Shown here in pieces: positions 9,297 to 22,200 of a DNA stretch of 64,000 nucleotides. This DNA comes from Patiria miniata (lineage: Eukaryota; Echinodermata; Asteroidea; Valvatida; Asterinidae): contig NW_024037063.1 in the NCBI RefSeq assembly GCF_015706575.1, positions 18,972,927 to 19,036,926 of the forward strand, given 5' to 3'. The number at the start of each line of letters is the position of its first letter. Positions within the stretch are counted from its first letter, which is position 1. The notes under the pieces are model-generated. The model did not search any database and was not told the origin of the DNA. It saw only the letters and a program-made list of their open reading frames with translations. The translations under genes and the position numbers were made by a program.

Positions 9297-11269
9297 TGAA
9301 GTTTAAACTTGTGATTGGCCCCTAGTAACACAACTCTCTGTAAAATTTACATGAATCTGCCAAAGATTAAAGACGACAATGCTGTGCTGCAGATCCAGAA
9401 ACTTTACTGTGTAGTACAACTTCTGCTAATACAGTTTTGTAGTGGTACATGTCAGGCACAGATTGACTACAATAAAATAGAAAATAAAATGTATGTATTT
9501 GTTACAAGAAATTACCCAGTACATGTGTATTTGTGTAACCTTATTGTAACAGAATTAGCTCATTACATATCACTTACATGTTCCAAACACATGCACACAC
9601 ATGTCCAAAGCAATGTTTATGTAAATACACATGTAGGCCCCTACAATGTACATGTACATGGAGTGAGTGTATCAACTATGACCTAAATCCAGTGTCAGTC
9701 CAACAATTTGCATTTATACTAGCTACTCCACATTAAAAGAATACTGATGTCTAAATGCAAGAAGGGTTTAGGTACACCCTGTATAAATCTCGACCTGCAG
9801 TACATGTGCTTTTAACAGGTTCCACAATACCGTGACTATGCAACCAACAAATGCGTTGAAAATGCAACTTATAGGCTATAAAACGGTACTAAATATCACA
9901 CTTATCACTACATAATTTATAGAAATTGTTTAACAGTAAACTGCTGTACCAACCGTTTAATAAACCTCAGCGATTATTGCTTTGGGCGAAGAATTTAACA
10001 CACAAGTTGCAAACTCTACAACGCTAAATCTATGTTGCTAAGGAGAGCTTGGTTACCATCTTTCTGGTACAGTGCCCTCACTAGGCAAAAAGAAGAAATC
10101 TGAGTTTGGCCGCTACATTACATGTATCTAGCACTGTATGTATCTATTTAAATTTAATAATTTTTACAAATATCTGCAGAAAAAAATGTAGCACCTCTTT
10201 TAGTTTCTGTGTGCAGAAGTTGTACAGTTACAATGTACATGTACATGTAGAACTGCAAATGTGACATGGATTAGACTTAGAGTGACAACAAAGACTTAAG
10301 TAGGGCCTACATGTACATGTACATGTAGGCTACACAGAAAAAAAAACTAGGCCTACATGTACTTCATTTAGTGAGGGCCAAATATTGTAGCATAGCAGCG
10401 CACTTTTTGAACGCTTCCTGTAGGTTAGGGGTATCTTCTCTCCAAGAAAATGTCACTGTTTTCCCATTTACCGTTGAACGGTCGCGCATGCTACTGCAAC
10501 AGACTCAACCAGCTGATGAGGCTGCAATGGTCTGCTCCAATGAGAAAATGAGGCATATTAAAGTTGTACTTTCCGCTTCATGATTACTTCTCGGAAGGAT
10601 CTTGTTTCATCACAGGCTTCCCTTCCATGTTACTAGAATCGTCCTGCAACCAAAATTTGAGAGTTACAAATTAATCATCATGTTGACATCCTGTTCGGAT
10701 TACTACCATTACTCTTGTACCCTGTGCAACCAGTGGAACCAAAGAGAACTGAAATAAACTGCTGATTTTGTTTAAGTAAATCCAATTCATTTTTTTCTTC
10801 ATTTTCTCTGCTTCCAAACACACAATGCATGATATTTTTTGTGGGTCACCAAAATAATGCAATATGCACACAGCAGTTCACAGTTTATTTGGGGTTCACT
10901 GAGTATTTCAGGCTAAACAGTTAAACCATGTCAATGGCGTATTTGAGAAGCGGTTCGACTGGTGGCAGCGCAATCGACAGATAGCATCACGATCACCCGA
11001 TCGCGCTCAACATTAATACTAGTACTAGGGGGCTAGGGGCCTTTTGCGTTTGTAAAAATTGTTGCGTAAAGATACTAAAAAAATTCAACTCGAACTGAAA
11101 AATAACGGGTAAAAAGTCTCTTTTATTAGAATTATGAATAAAATTTTAGAGTCGCGGAAGTCGTTTGATCTTTAAAGCGGCAAAATGCTCAAAAAATAAA
11201 CAAGACACATAGACCATACCCGTCCGGGGAAAGAATCCCATAGTCTACCTCCTAGATGGAGGTTACTTC
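9297..11269. other. foldback core, right part
   Basis: No intact gene. Contains several palindromic acatgtacatgta runs (about 9640-9660, 10228-10245, 10305-10330). One minus-strand segment at 10578-10646 looks like a terminal exon (acceptor ttggttgcag, then 19 codons to TAA) but has no partner exon. Confidence 0.4.
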
Positions 11270-11890
11270 ACACCCTGTTACCATGGTGTTACAAACCAGT
11301 ATAATGAGACTGGTCTGAAAAATTATGTTTTCTCACTAAATATTTCAATATTTTCCCAGTAAATATCACTTTTTAGGACATGTTACCGCTTCTGGTGGCT
11401 ACTACTAGTATAGTCATTGCAGGGAAAAACTAGTGGCGTACGTGTATGGAATTCCCATTCTTTCCTGTCTGACCAACCATGGAGGAATTCCTCCATGGAC
11501 CAACGTAGTCATGCATGGCGCAGTGCCACGCCGCGCCATCCCAGCCCAGTACATGTGGCCAAACCCGGCCGGCATTGGCATACCGTTCACATGACGTACA
11601 GACTAGACATGACGGAATGCCATGGTAAACGTTTACAAAGTCAACGTTTTTCATCATAAAAATTAAACTGCATCCCAGGCTTACCTTTCGCATAGACTTC
11701 TTTCTGGCTTCGGAGGTCGTCGACGAAAAAACACTACGTTTTTACCCTCCGTTTTTTCTACGTGTTCATCGCGTGAAGCGGTTCAAGGTGTCCGCCATTT
11801 TGAATGCCGCGGTAAACATTATGTCGTCTGCACTTCTGTAATGTATGGTACATGGTGGGCGCGTACTGCTGCTCGACACCCTGGGGATGT
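11270..11890. repeat. inner part of the right foldback arm
   Basis: Inverted match of 6154-6830. Contains a perfect 22-bp palindrome at 11477-11498 centred on ggaattcc. Confidence 0.7.
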
Positions 11891-11891
11891 T

Positions 11892-12400
11892 GTTCGTTTA
11901 TTTCTGAGTTCTTCGTTTATTTCTGAGTTGTTCGTTTATTTCTGAGTTCGTGTATATTTCTGAGTTGATCGTTTATTTCTGAGTTGATCGTTTATTCCTG
12001 AGTTGATCGTTTAACTCTGAGTTGATTGTTTATTTCTGCGTTGATGGTTTATTTTTGAGTTGTTCGTTTATTTCTGAGTTGTTCGTTTATTTTTGAGTTG
12101 TTCGTTTATTTCTGAGATGTACGTTTATTTTTGAGTTGTTCGTTTATTTGTGAGTTGTTCGTTTATTTGTGAGTTGTTCGTTTGTTTCTGAGTTATATTT
12201 GTTTATTCCTGAATTGTTTGTTTATTTCTTAATTGTTCGTTTATTTCTGAGTTGCTCACTTATTTATGAGTTATATTCGTTTATTTCTGAGTTGTTCGTT
12301 TATTTCTGAATTATATTCGTTTATTTCTGAGTTGTTCGTTTATTTCTGAGTTGTTCGTTTATTTTTGTGTTGTTTGTTTAATTTTGTGGTTTTGTTTTAT
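11892..12400 (-). repeat. 19-bp tandem array, right arm
   Basis: Inverse of the left array: copies of gttcgtttatttctgagtt with scattered substitutions, flowing into the terminal segment with ggccgcccatacatgtgg. Confidence 0.9.
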
Positions 12401-12515
12401 TTTTGTTTTTTGTCTTTTTTGCCCTAATGGCCGCCCATACATGTGGATGTGTGGCCGATGTTTACGGAGGCAGTCCAGTAAATAGGCCACATTATGGGGC
12501 TAGGCCGCCTCCAAC

Positions 12516-13257
12516 TTAATCCCGTCAACCAAGGCACCCCCCCCCCCCCCCCAAAAAAAGAAGACAGGCAACATCAATAAAACTACAGTGTATAACTGCT
12601 TGATTTTGTGGAGGGGAGTATGCAACACCCAATATCAAATTAGCAAAAGAACGGAGCAAGAAAAACCAGACAGCATGCAAAACATACCTCGCACATCTCA
12701 CAAGGTTGGTTCCAGATCCACACGACCGCCATATTCTTGGCTGATTCCCAATTTTCAGAGGTGTAAAAACATCATTTAGAGTTTGTTAATGAAGAAATCA
12801 GAGGCTAAAATACTTCTTTGATTGCCCAAAAAGGACATGAGATCGGTTGTACATAAGGATGCATGAGTTAAAAAGAGAAATTTTCGGCTGAAAAACTGCC
12901 ATCCTACAAACGAAACCACAACCGCAGACGGCGGAGGAAAATGCATACGCGCGCAAAATTTGAAAAAGAGGCCATAGCGCATGTGCGCCGCCGGCGCTTT
13001 GCGGATTGTTCCACTCAGCCTTGGGGGTATTTGTACGACACAAAACTTTGGGGTCTGTTTATGTTCCGGGACGACAAAAATATTGAAACTGGATTCATTT
13101 AAAATATAGCCAAATCGTATATTTTGCATCAGAAAACAATGACACCATTCATGCATTTAACTTTTTTTTATATTGTATGATGCACTCGGGGCCAGCACCA
13201 TCCACCCCCAGTGCATTTAGGCCTTTATCGGGGGGGTTTCTTGTTAATAAGGTACGA
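12516..13257. other. intergenic stretch
   Basis: Begins with a poly-C run of about 18 (12534-12551). No gene, RNA or transposon end recognised. Confidence 0.4.
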
Positions 13258-13457
13258 ATGGACCGATCCAGTAAGCACCGCCCCATAGTTTTCTGACCAA
13301 TCACAGTCGTGATTTATGTCCGACATGCGTACAAAAGTCTGACATGCGTGCACGCGCGTATGATGCGCGCGGCAGGAAAATGCAGTGTGGCGTTGGAGAG
13401 GAGCACGTGTTAATTTGCCCACGTGCGCAGTGGGAGGGGCTTACTGGATCGGTCCAT
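13258..13457. mobile_element. MITE, 200 bp
   Basis: Terminal inverted repeats atggaccgatccagtaagc and gcttactggatcggtccat are near perfect over 19 bp. The interior is GC-rich with cacgtg and gcgcgc. A related sequence (gaccaatcacag core) occurs near 14925-15000. Confidence 0.85.
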
Positions 13458-14339
13458 AATTCAGAGTCCGCATTTGGAACAGAGGTCTATAAAATATCGC
13501 TACAGTTAAACGTTTAGAAGTTTAGCAAGAATGGGTAAAAAAGAAATTGAAATGAGAATGTCAGGCAGGAAAAGTTCATTGTAAGAAAACACTCCGAGAT
13601 TGATGGCAAGTTCCCGCGGTATAAAGTCAGTTCACGGTGCTATGCATGCTAGACTGGACAAGAAAAAAATCTTAAATATTCCAACTGACGTGCGTCTATT
13701 CTGGGAAATAGTCTATAATAACTTGACGGTGAACTTATTGCAAGTTAATAGCCGACTTCCATGGGGGTGACCGTGATGTCTGGGAAGTAGGTCGAGCGCC
13801 CTCATCATTTCTAAATTATCCCACTGCGCAGCTAGGCCAGCGTTTCAATAAACCAAATCAAATATAGAGTAAACTTGCCGACTGCAAATTGGTCAAATAT
13901 GGCCAGAATCTCGAGCTTTTTTGGTCCGAGTTTGTTACAAAGTTGTCCTACTTTCTGCCTCACACTTAAAAAGACTGGTTAGGGCCCTGCAGATACAAAA
14001 ATCTTTCGAAAGTATTCATTATTACTGGGGAATCTGGGTATAAAACTATACAGTATGGTGTATGGAACATAACAACTGCTCGTTGTGAAGACGATTAGCA
14101 AAGAAATACCTGATCTGTTGTAAAATGTTGTCTATAAGTCAACAGACAGGTTATGCATTAGGACAACCCAAAGATGTGTACATTATTTACTCGACTATTA
14201 TTTTCGTCTGTCCGACCATTCAAACCAAAGCAGAGATATCTATATATCATAGAGAACTACATGCATTTGGGTGGATAGTATTCTGGGCATTTAATATTTT
14301 AGGGGCTAGCTCATATATTTCTGGATATTGGATATTTCT
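13458..14339. other. intergenic stretch
   Basis: No gene supported; AT-rich with short ORFs lacking family features. Confidence 0.4.
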
Positions 14340-14735
14340 GAATTTAAGATAATTCTGGGCTTGAAATATTTCTGGGCTTGATATGATTCTAGGCTTGATA
14401 TATACCTTGGCTAGACATCATTCTGTGCTTGATATATTTCTGGGCTTGATATAATTTTGAGCGTTACATAATTCTGGGCTTGACATATATCTGGGCTAGA
14501 TATATTCTGGGCTTGATATATTTCCGGGCTTGATAATTCTGGGCTTGATATATTTCTGGGCTTGATATAATTCTCAGCATGATATATTTCTGGGCTAGAT
14601 ATATTTTTGGCCCAATATTGAGCTTGATATAATTCTGGGCTTGACATATATCTGGGCTATATATATTTCTGGGCTTGATATAATTCTCAGTTTGATATAT
14701 TTCTGGGCTATATATTTCTGGCCTTGATATAGAAA
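14340..14735 (+). repeat. minisatellite, ~18-bp unit
   Basis: Degenerate copies of tctgggcttgatatatt and tctgggcttgatataat alternate, giving an 18/36-bp periodicity. Minus-strand frames read as a repetitive SPEIYQAQ pattern, which is an artefact of the repeat. Confidence 0.85.
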
Positions 14736-16093
14736 TATATCTCGGTCATGAGGGTTATTCACTCACTCAATAAATAAAACGAAGGCAGACACTGACCATA
14801 CATTTAGCATTTATATTTCTTATATACATAGTAATGATGACTATACAACTCACAGATACCATAGTATGATGTGATGCATATTATAGTCTACTTGAACACG
14901 AACAATGGGTTCCATACATAATAGAACGGTCCGAAATAGCCCCGCCCACATTGTTTTGACCAATCACAGCCGAGATTACTACGCAAATAAAATGCTTACG
15001 AGTGCAATGGTAAGAATAATCATCATCCGATTGGTCAGAGCCACTAATAGTGTGACTGTGCAATGGAACTTCTATTTACTGTGGAACCGAACTTCTATTT
15101 TTTTGCGGTGCAGCTGGGCCTTGGGTTGGGACGATTAATTCGACAATTATTTTTTGGTTTGAAGTTGAAAAAAGGTTCCCACCTAGCTCACATGAACAGA
15201 CGTCATAAAACTTTTGGTAATTTCTTACATTAAGGGTGGTTCATAATTCAAGTGAATACAAACAAAGGAATGTGATGTCATAAAAATCCACAGGAAATTC
15301 GACTGGGGTGGAAATCTGTTCAATTATGCGAATTCGCAACGTGAAACACTGAAAAGTGCATCACAAATTCACATTCGTGTTCGCATTTCGTGCTTAGTAC
15401 AATCCAGCCCTTACTAACACTGATCAAGTTGGGCCCAAAAAATTAAAAAATTCAATAAAAAATTCCCCCCGATTAGTTAGCTCCATTGCCTCAAACAAAA
15501 CATTTTGTGAAATACCAAAAAAAAGAAAAGAAGCATAAACAGGCTTAAGAAGTGCTTTGATTCCATAAATATACAGGTATAAATTATTTATAAATTACAA
15601 GGTATTCACAAATACTTTACAATTTTCTTTTGCAGATTCACACCAAACACTAAATTTTTTGTTTAATTTCTTTTTTGCATTGATGGAAAAGCACACTGTA
15701 CAAATTTTGCTGGCAACATTTGCTGGACAAACATCGGCTGCACACTGGGCCAAGCTAAACACACCCACACATAAAGTACTGCATGTTTTGCTACGTCTAC
15801 TCTTTTTTGTGAGCTTAGAGAATCGGACTTTACAGAAAGAAAGAAAAAATCGTCACTGCTCAATGTAACACATGAAATTTTAGAATCTGAGAGGCTGTTG
15901 CCAGACCTCATGCAGTTTCGGGTCCGTTTCCAGTCTATGTCACAGCCTTTCAACAATATTTTTCTTCAGTCTTGATCCTTATTTTTATTGATTCATACTT
16001 TGATAGTTTTAGCACTCCATACTTTCGACATCCAGATTTTAAATCACCTATGTAATCCTTACAAATAAGGTTTTAAGGTTTTATCCTGGATAT
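14736..16093. other. NEURL4 downstream flank
   Basis: No gene supported. About 14925-15060 partly resembles the MITE at 13258-13457. The rest is AT-rich single-copy-looking sequence. Confidence 0.4.
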
Positions 16094-16099
16094 TTTATT
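16094..16099 (-). promoter_or_regulatory. candidate NEURL4 polyadenylation signal
   Basis: AATAAA on the minus strand about 120 nt past the NEURL4 stop. A second AATAAA lies at 15984-15989. Confidence 0.5.
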
Positions 16100-16220
16100 G
16101 AGATTACTCCTAACAAACCAACCATCACATTATGACCAGCTATACATACATATATATATACAATTACAGATAATTAACGCAAATAAATAAATAGCACCCT
16201 CTAGATCCATTCCACGAATC

Positions 16221-19200
16221 TTATTTAATAGACTCTACTCGAATGAGGAGAGCGTACGGCACAATTGCCGATCGTTCTTTCGTGAACCATTCAATCTTAC
16301 TGTTGTTAATGTGGGGATCGATGTTGTGGTTGACGCCGATTGTCTGCGGGCCTGTGGTGTAGCTGTTGGGACGGACACGGACTTGGAACGCAACGCTGAC
16401 ATTGTATACACTCTTTGTCTTCGGGTCAGTGAACCTAGTGACACAAGACAAAAAATACGGCCTTGATTGTCCATCCAGCAGGTACCAGTTCTCAGTTAAA
16501 TGGGGAGTCTGGGTTAAAGGGAGAGTTTGGGTGAGACACTGGATTAACATATGTTAGAGTCATTAGTAATACTGAGCTGAGCTCTCCAGAGACCTCGTAA
16601 ATATCCATACTGGAAAAGATTTTTTGACTTCGGCCTTGGTATTGGTGCTCAAGGCGCTACATTATCATTACCCTGATCATTGGGCCAATGAAACATTCCA
16701 AAAACAATCTTAGCTGCATGCTGCCTTTTTGGCGCAAAGCAGCTATCAATTACAATAACCATCTCTGCCCTCACAGGGACCCATTTACTCCTGGGTGGAG
16801 AGAAGCAATGAGTGACAAAGTGCCTTGCCCAAGGGCACACGCACCATGACCCTAGGCTGGACTCGAACCCACAACCTGCAGAATTACCCGCAGACCATGA
16901 ATTCAATGCTCCAGACCACGAGGCCATGGGGCTCCACATCAATGACCTGGAATTCACGTTTGCTGAAATTCACATAAGGCCTATTGAAAGAAACTATACA
17001 CTCACTTCTGTTTGGTGGCATAGACGTTGCATCCTGCATAGTGCATGGATGGAGAGATGAAGATCTGCTTGGTGTCAAACCCTTTAGGTTTATGGGTGTC
17101 GTTGAAATGTCCGGGCTGTTCGGTGAGTTGGTCACCGCCTAGTGCAATATCCCCTGCATCAACAAGAATACACTTTGAATTATTTATCCACTTTTATTTA
17201 ACTTTGAATGTTTAAGCCAAGTACAAGCTTGGACGTTCTGCCACCTTATTACTGTTCTCTGAAATTTTTGTTGTTAAATAATGATCAAATTTGATCTTTA
17301 TTGAAAAAAAAATGCCAATGAATGACCTGACCAAAAGGTTGTGAACTACAGTGGAGTCCCGTAGCGTGGCGCACTTCGACGTTTCTCTTGACTTTACTCA
17401 TGCAGCATTGCCAAACTTCTTCATTGACAAACTTTATATTCATTCAGTTAAATACTGGTACTTTTACCTCAACAATGTTTGCTGTTGAACCTTTGTGAAC
17501 AATTTCAGTGTCATGAAATTTAGTCTGAAATTAAAAATGTTGGCGTCCGGAAATTGGGCACGATATCGGCCGCGTGTTCCTTAACGTTACGCACTTGAAC
17601 AAATCTCGGAAAAATCACAAGCTAAAATTTAAGAATTTCTTTCAAGTTGACAAATTCTGATAAACCATTATAAATCTCCACTCAACTACCCAACTACAAG
17701 TTTGTCAGAATTTTTTTTTCTTTTCATTTTTGGGCGCATTTTTAAAGGGTTCGTTGTGCATTAAATAATAAAATCGGAAAATCATGCCAAAATGAATTTC
17801 TCTATAAACTTTGCAACGGGTAGGTAAAACTCAAGATGTATGAACAGGAATGTTTAGAGCTTGATGAAAGTTCACACACTGTGAAATTTCAGGTAAAACT
17901 TTTGCTCTAGCAAGGCACTATCGGCGAAAAATCAAAGTGCGCCACGCTAGGGGCCGCACCATGTTAGGGGCCGCGCCATGTTAGGGGACATCAACAATGA
18001 TTGACAGGTAGGAAGGGTCCATTTTTCTACAAGGGGGTTGATGTCCTGGAAAGTAAAAGAAATAAAAAACAACTGAACATAATTTGTTTTTTTAAAAAGG
18101 TGTCAATAATGAGGTTTTTTTTGAAATAGCGTTTGTTGTTGTTTTTGTCTTTTAGTTGTTGTTTTTTGTTTTGTTTTTTTACCTGGTAGGAGTAACATCC
18201 CACTGTCTAGAATCTTCCGGACAGCCCCTGCTTTTGTCCCATGGAAAGCCACATGCCACACGTTGAAGATATTCAGCATCTCTATGAAGCGGCTATGAAG
18301 TCTGCAAATTAAAGCAAGAAAATTGACAACCGTGAGTTCATTTAACTGTTTCATGAACAAAATTCCCAAGTTATGGACCTTTTTTAAAGCTACGTAACAG
18401 TTGTAGTTTTTCCCATCAAGTGGTTGCCAAACTATGGGAGGCCACTGAGGCAAAATCAAAGAACAACTCAAAAGACCACTAGAAATTTAAAATACCTTCC
18501 TCAATAGTATTTCTGGTGCACATATGCCATTTTGGATTTCTGACCACAGTTGAAGTGAATGTATTTGATGGCTTCCCATCAAATGTTTATGCACAAAATA
18601 ACATGTCTATTGTCCAATGACATGTCATCATTTTCAAACTTCCTTTTACTAAAACCTTCCACCAAATTCTCCCCCCTACAAAAAAAACTGACTAGACAAC
18701 GTAGGCCTAGTTCAATTTATTTAGAATGGCTATTCACTGGAAGTCTTCTCATGCATCTGGTGTACACAGTAAAAGGGCTGGATTGAGCCCATTCATTGGT
18801 GTTAAAGGGTAATCCTATATGACAGCACTGCTCGACTCACAGGTGACAGTCACTCGGTCAGGCCAGGCCAGGTCAGGTCAGGTCAGGTCAGTTCAAGTCA
18901 GGTCAGTTCAAGTCAGATCAGGTCAGTTCAAGTCAGGTCAGGTCAGGTCAGGTCAGGTCAGTTCAAGTCAAGTCAGGTCAGGTCAGGTCAGGTCAGGTCA
19001 GGTCAGGTCAGGTCAGGTCAGGTCAGGTCAGGTCAGGCCAGGCCAGGCCAGGCCAGTTCAAATCAGGTCAGTTTAGGTCAGGTCAGGTCAGGTCAGGTCA
19101 GTACACAGAGGCTGGCCCTCTGGGACCAGCAAATATGACTTGACACGCAAAGGAACTTACTTGATGGCAAACTTGCACCATCCGAAGGGCCGTGTGTAGC

Positions 19201-22200
19201 GTTGCAATGGCTCTCCCTCTTCCCTGCATTCACTGGTACCCTGGTATTTACGGCACGGCTCGCAGTAGCACTTGTTAAACTTGGGGTTCGTTTCAAAGTG
19301 GGCATCTGAAGAAATGACCAAAACCAGATGACTAACACTACATATTGTTCATAGTTTCAACATGAAATTGTTTCTCACGACACGAAGATGTGTAAAACTC
19401 TGCTGCACAAAATTCCAGTTAGTGTGTTATGAAGGACACAAAGCTCTCTCTGACTGTGTGTCTGTCACTATATATCACCCCATCTGTCGGTGCCCCTGTG
19501 TCTATTATGAGCTGTTTTAGCACACCATCTGAAACAGCTCTTGTTTTTGATAAGATTGTCTTCTTTCTTTTCCTTTTGTTTTTCTTTTTCAAACCCTCTC
19601 CATAGGATTTGTACGTTTTTTCTTCTATCCACCCACTTGGGCACTTTTGTAACTCTGATTGACTTCAAACTTGGCACATGCAAAGACCATCAACTGAAAT
19701 TGTATGCCAAATTGAGGTTATGATGATGTCATGGTATCACATGACCTCACATTTAAGGTGCATTTTCAAGTCCTATATCTAGTCCTATACATCAGAGTTG
19801 AAACTTTGACTGTATGTACATCTTTGGCTGTTATATACAAAAATTACATTGACGTTTTGATGACGTGGTCATGTGATAACCAATTGGCACAATCTTTGGC
19901 ATATTCGCTTACCGTGTAACCCCAGCGTAGCCTTGAACCGTAGACACAGGTTCTGATATTCACATATCCGACCGTTACCCCCGATGGCGTACAATGAGTG
20001 AGGCGTATTCTCTTTAAGACCTGTGCAAAAACAAAGCATTGTATTACATTGTATACAATGGTACTTATTCCACAATGAATTCATGTATTAAACCATTTGT
20101 ACACCATAGAGTGTTTGGCATTTTTGGGCCGTACAGGGTGCAACACACAGCGTAGTTTGTGATAATGCTGGGACTATTACATTGTATTTCATTGCATTTA
20201 TTACCTAATGAATTCATATACAGTGGAACTTCGCTATAACGAACACCGCTGTACCGAACATTCGGCTATACCGAACATCGGCCTTGGCTCCCAATTTTTG
20301 TGTACAAACGTACCGAACATTGTTGCTGGAAATATCAACAGAAGAGCGACAAATGGCTATTATTAAAAACTGTGTAATTACATAATTCAATAGTCGCACG
20401 TGTTGAGTCGCCTTTCAGTAACTACCAGGGCGTACTTGGTGAAGCTCTGCTACAGAATTGAAAATATTAATGGACAAGTTTGGCGACTCCGCGCGTTGTT
20501 TGTAAATGCAACTACACAATAACAATGATCCAAAGAGGGCGCCAAAAATGTGTGAAAATCGCTATACTGAACGATTACGAACAATTTCTGTGGATCCCAC
20601 GATGTTCGTTTTAGCGACGTTCCACTGTAACAATACAGTATTGGGGTGGTTTTGGGCAGTACAGGGCATAACAAACTAGGCGGTTTAGGGCGGTAGAAGG
20701 ACTTAACGAAATGACCAAATTGTTTTTACCGTTTTCAAAAGCTGCTTTTTCTGTCTCCTCCTGGACACCTATTGCACCCAATTCTTCAGTTACTATGGAA
20801 ACCTGAAAAAAGGACAACAACAAGAGATACATTTTGTACTTGTTCTCATGAATTGCAAGATTGCTTACATAGTAAAATTAGAACATACACCCTGACAAAG
20901 TAAAGTTTCCATGTACTTTTTGCATTAACAAACTTCAGGTTACAAAATGTTGGTCCTCAAAATCCGAGTTGGTGGAGGGAAGTTGTCATGCTAGTCACAC
21001 GTTTCTTTTGTGTAAGTCTGAAACTTGCATGTTCATTTATATTTCCTTACCTCTTTGCATTGTCCATACAAGTCAACCAGCGGATAGCAAGGGTTCGGAA
21101 TGTGTTCAGCGATGACTCCACAATCTCGGCCATAGACGTACAGGTGTAGCTGGCCTTGGCCGTCCACTAGAACCCCCAGCGTGTCGCCTTCCTTCAACTG
21201 GTCCAAGTTGGGCCCGTTGAAGGTCCTCACCTAAATCCATGACCAAAAGAAGCAATCATAAGCTTGAACCCTAACGTCCTACGGGCTCTTTGGGGGTCAA
21301 GGACCAAATACCACAGAATACTACATGTGTTGTGCACACTTGAATGGAAAGAAATGCATACTACAGGTTACTACTCAGTAGTATTTTGTAGCTTTAGGTG
21401 AGGTTAGGGTTTAATGTAAGAAGGAGCTGCAATTTAAGAGAATTTATTCAATAAGCCGGTTTGTTTTGCAAGTGCAACATGCACACATCAAAATTCAGTA
21501 ATTATCATTTCGAGATAAACGCAACAAATATTGAATCTAATATGAACAGTTGGAAAAAATGTTGCAACCTGACGCCACTTTTTTCTTCATATATCATCTC
21601 AATGAAGGTCAGTCATTGCAAAAATGATGACAAGACATGAATCTGGGAATGAAAAATATTTCCAATATTGTTAGGAAAACCTTAGAAAATTTTCTTCACT
21701 CTCCATAGACTTTGTACATAATTGCGCAAGTGACGTCAGTGAAAGAAACCCAACCCAAAATTCAAATCTCGGAAGTTGCTGTTGAGATTGTTCATAACGG
21801 TCCGCACGATAACACTGCCACATCGGTGCGTCAGTACAGCAAGATACAAAGTGTGTACAGTGAGCTTTACAGCTTTAAGGTGTAAATTGCAACTTTCACA
21901 AGCGTCAGAAATGTGAAATATGTTTTGTTTTCCCATGTAGCCTGGGTTTCATTTTCAAAATCCTCCACAAATGGCATTCAAAGCCTTTCTTTTTCATTGT
22001 CTGAGAAGTTACTGAGTAATTTGTAAAGTTGGTTGCGGGTACCCGATCCCATAATCTGGAACCGGTTCCTGACATTAACGGTCAGGTACTTAGGTACCCA
22101 GTTCAGATGCACAGCCCTAATGCAATCACAAGAAGACAGAAACGCAGGAACCATGTCCGCTTTTACAGGTACCCAGCTACTCCCAGGTGGAGAGAAACAG

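Larger units (their letters stand above)
5205..12515. mobile_element. foldback (TU/FB-like) transposon with long inverted arms
   Basis: The left arm (about 5205-6830) recurs inverted at about 11270-12515. Both arms contain, in mirror order, a terminal segment (ggccacatttatggggct, ggactgcctccgtaaaca), a 19-bp tandem array (aactcagaaataaacgaac), a unique block (gtcgagcagcagtacgcgcc, catgtaccatacattacaga) and an inner block resembling a small MITE. Long inverted repeats built from short tandem repeats define foldback elements such as Drosophila FB and sea-urchin TU. The ~4.4-kb core holds a decayed YqaJ nuclease and no intact ORF, so this copy looks immobile on its own. The ends are approximate and no target duplication was identified. 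Confidence 0.8.
16221..20802 (-). other. NEURL4: NEURL4 exons 23-28: C-terminal region
   Basis: Residues 1183-1450. Contains [11 protein letters not shown] with a CxxC pair, [28 protein letters not shown] (H1311-G-T), [11 protein letters not shown] (S1364 to Y1369), [18 protein letters not shown] and a terminal [19 protein letters not shown]. The block is characteristic of NEURL4 and absent from RING-type neuralized proteins. Its biochemical role is not known to me. Confidence 0.9.

Noticed and set aside
9315..9686. 123-aa plus-strand frame
   Set aside because: No family features, no splice partner, and acatgta-type repeats run through its 3' half.
14411..14647. Repetitive SPEIYQAQ peptide
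   Set aside because: Translation of the 18-bp minisatellite at 14340-14735.
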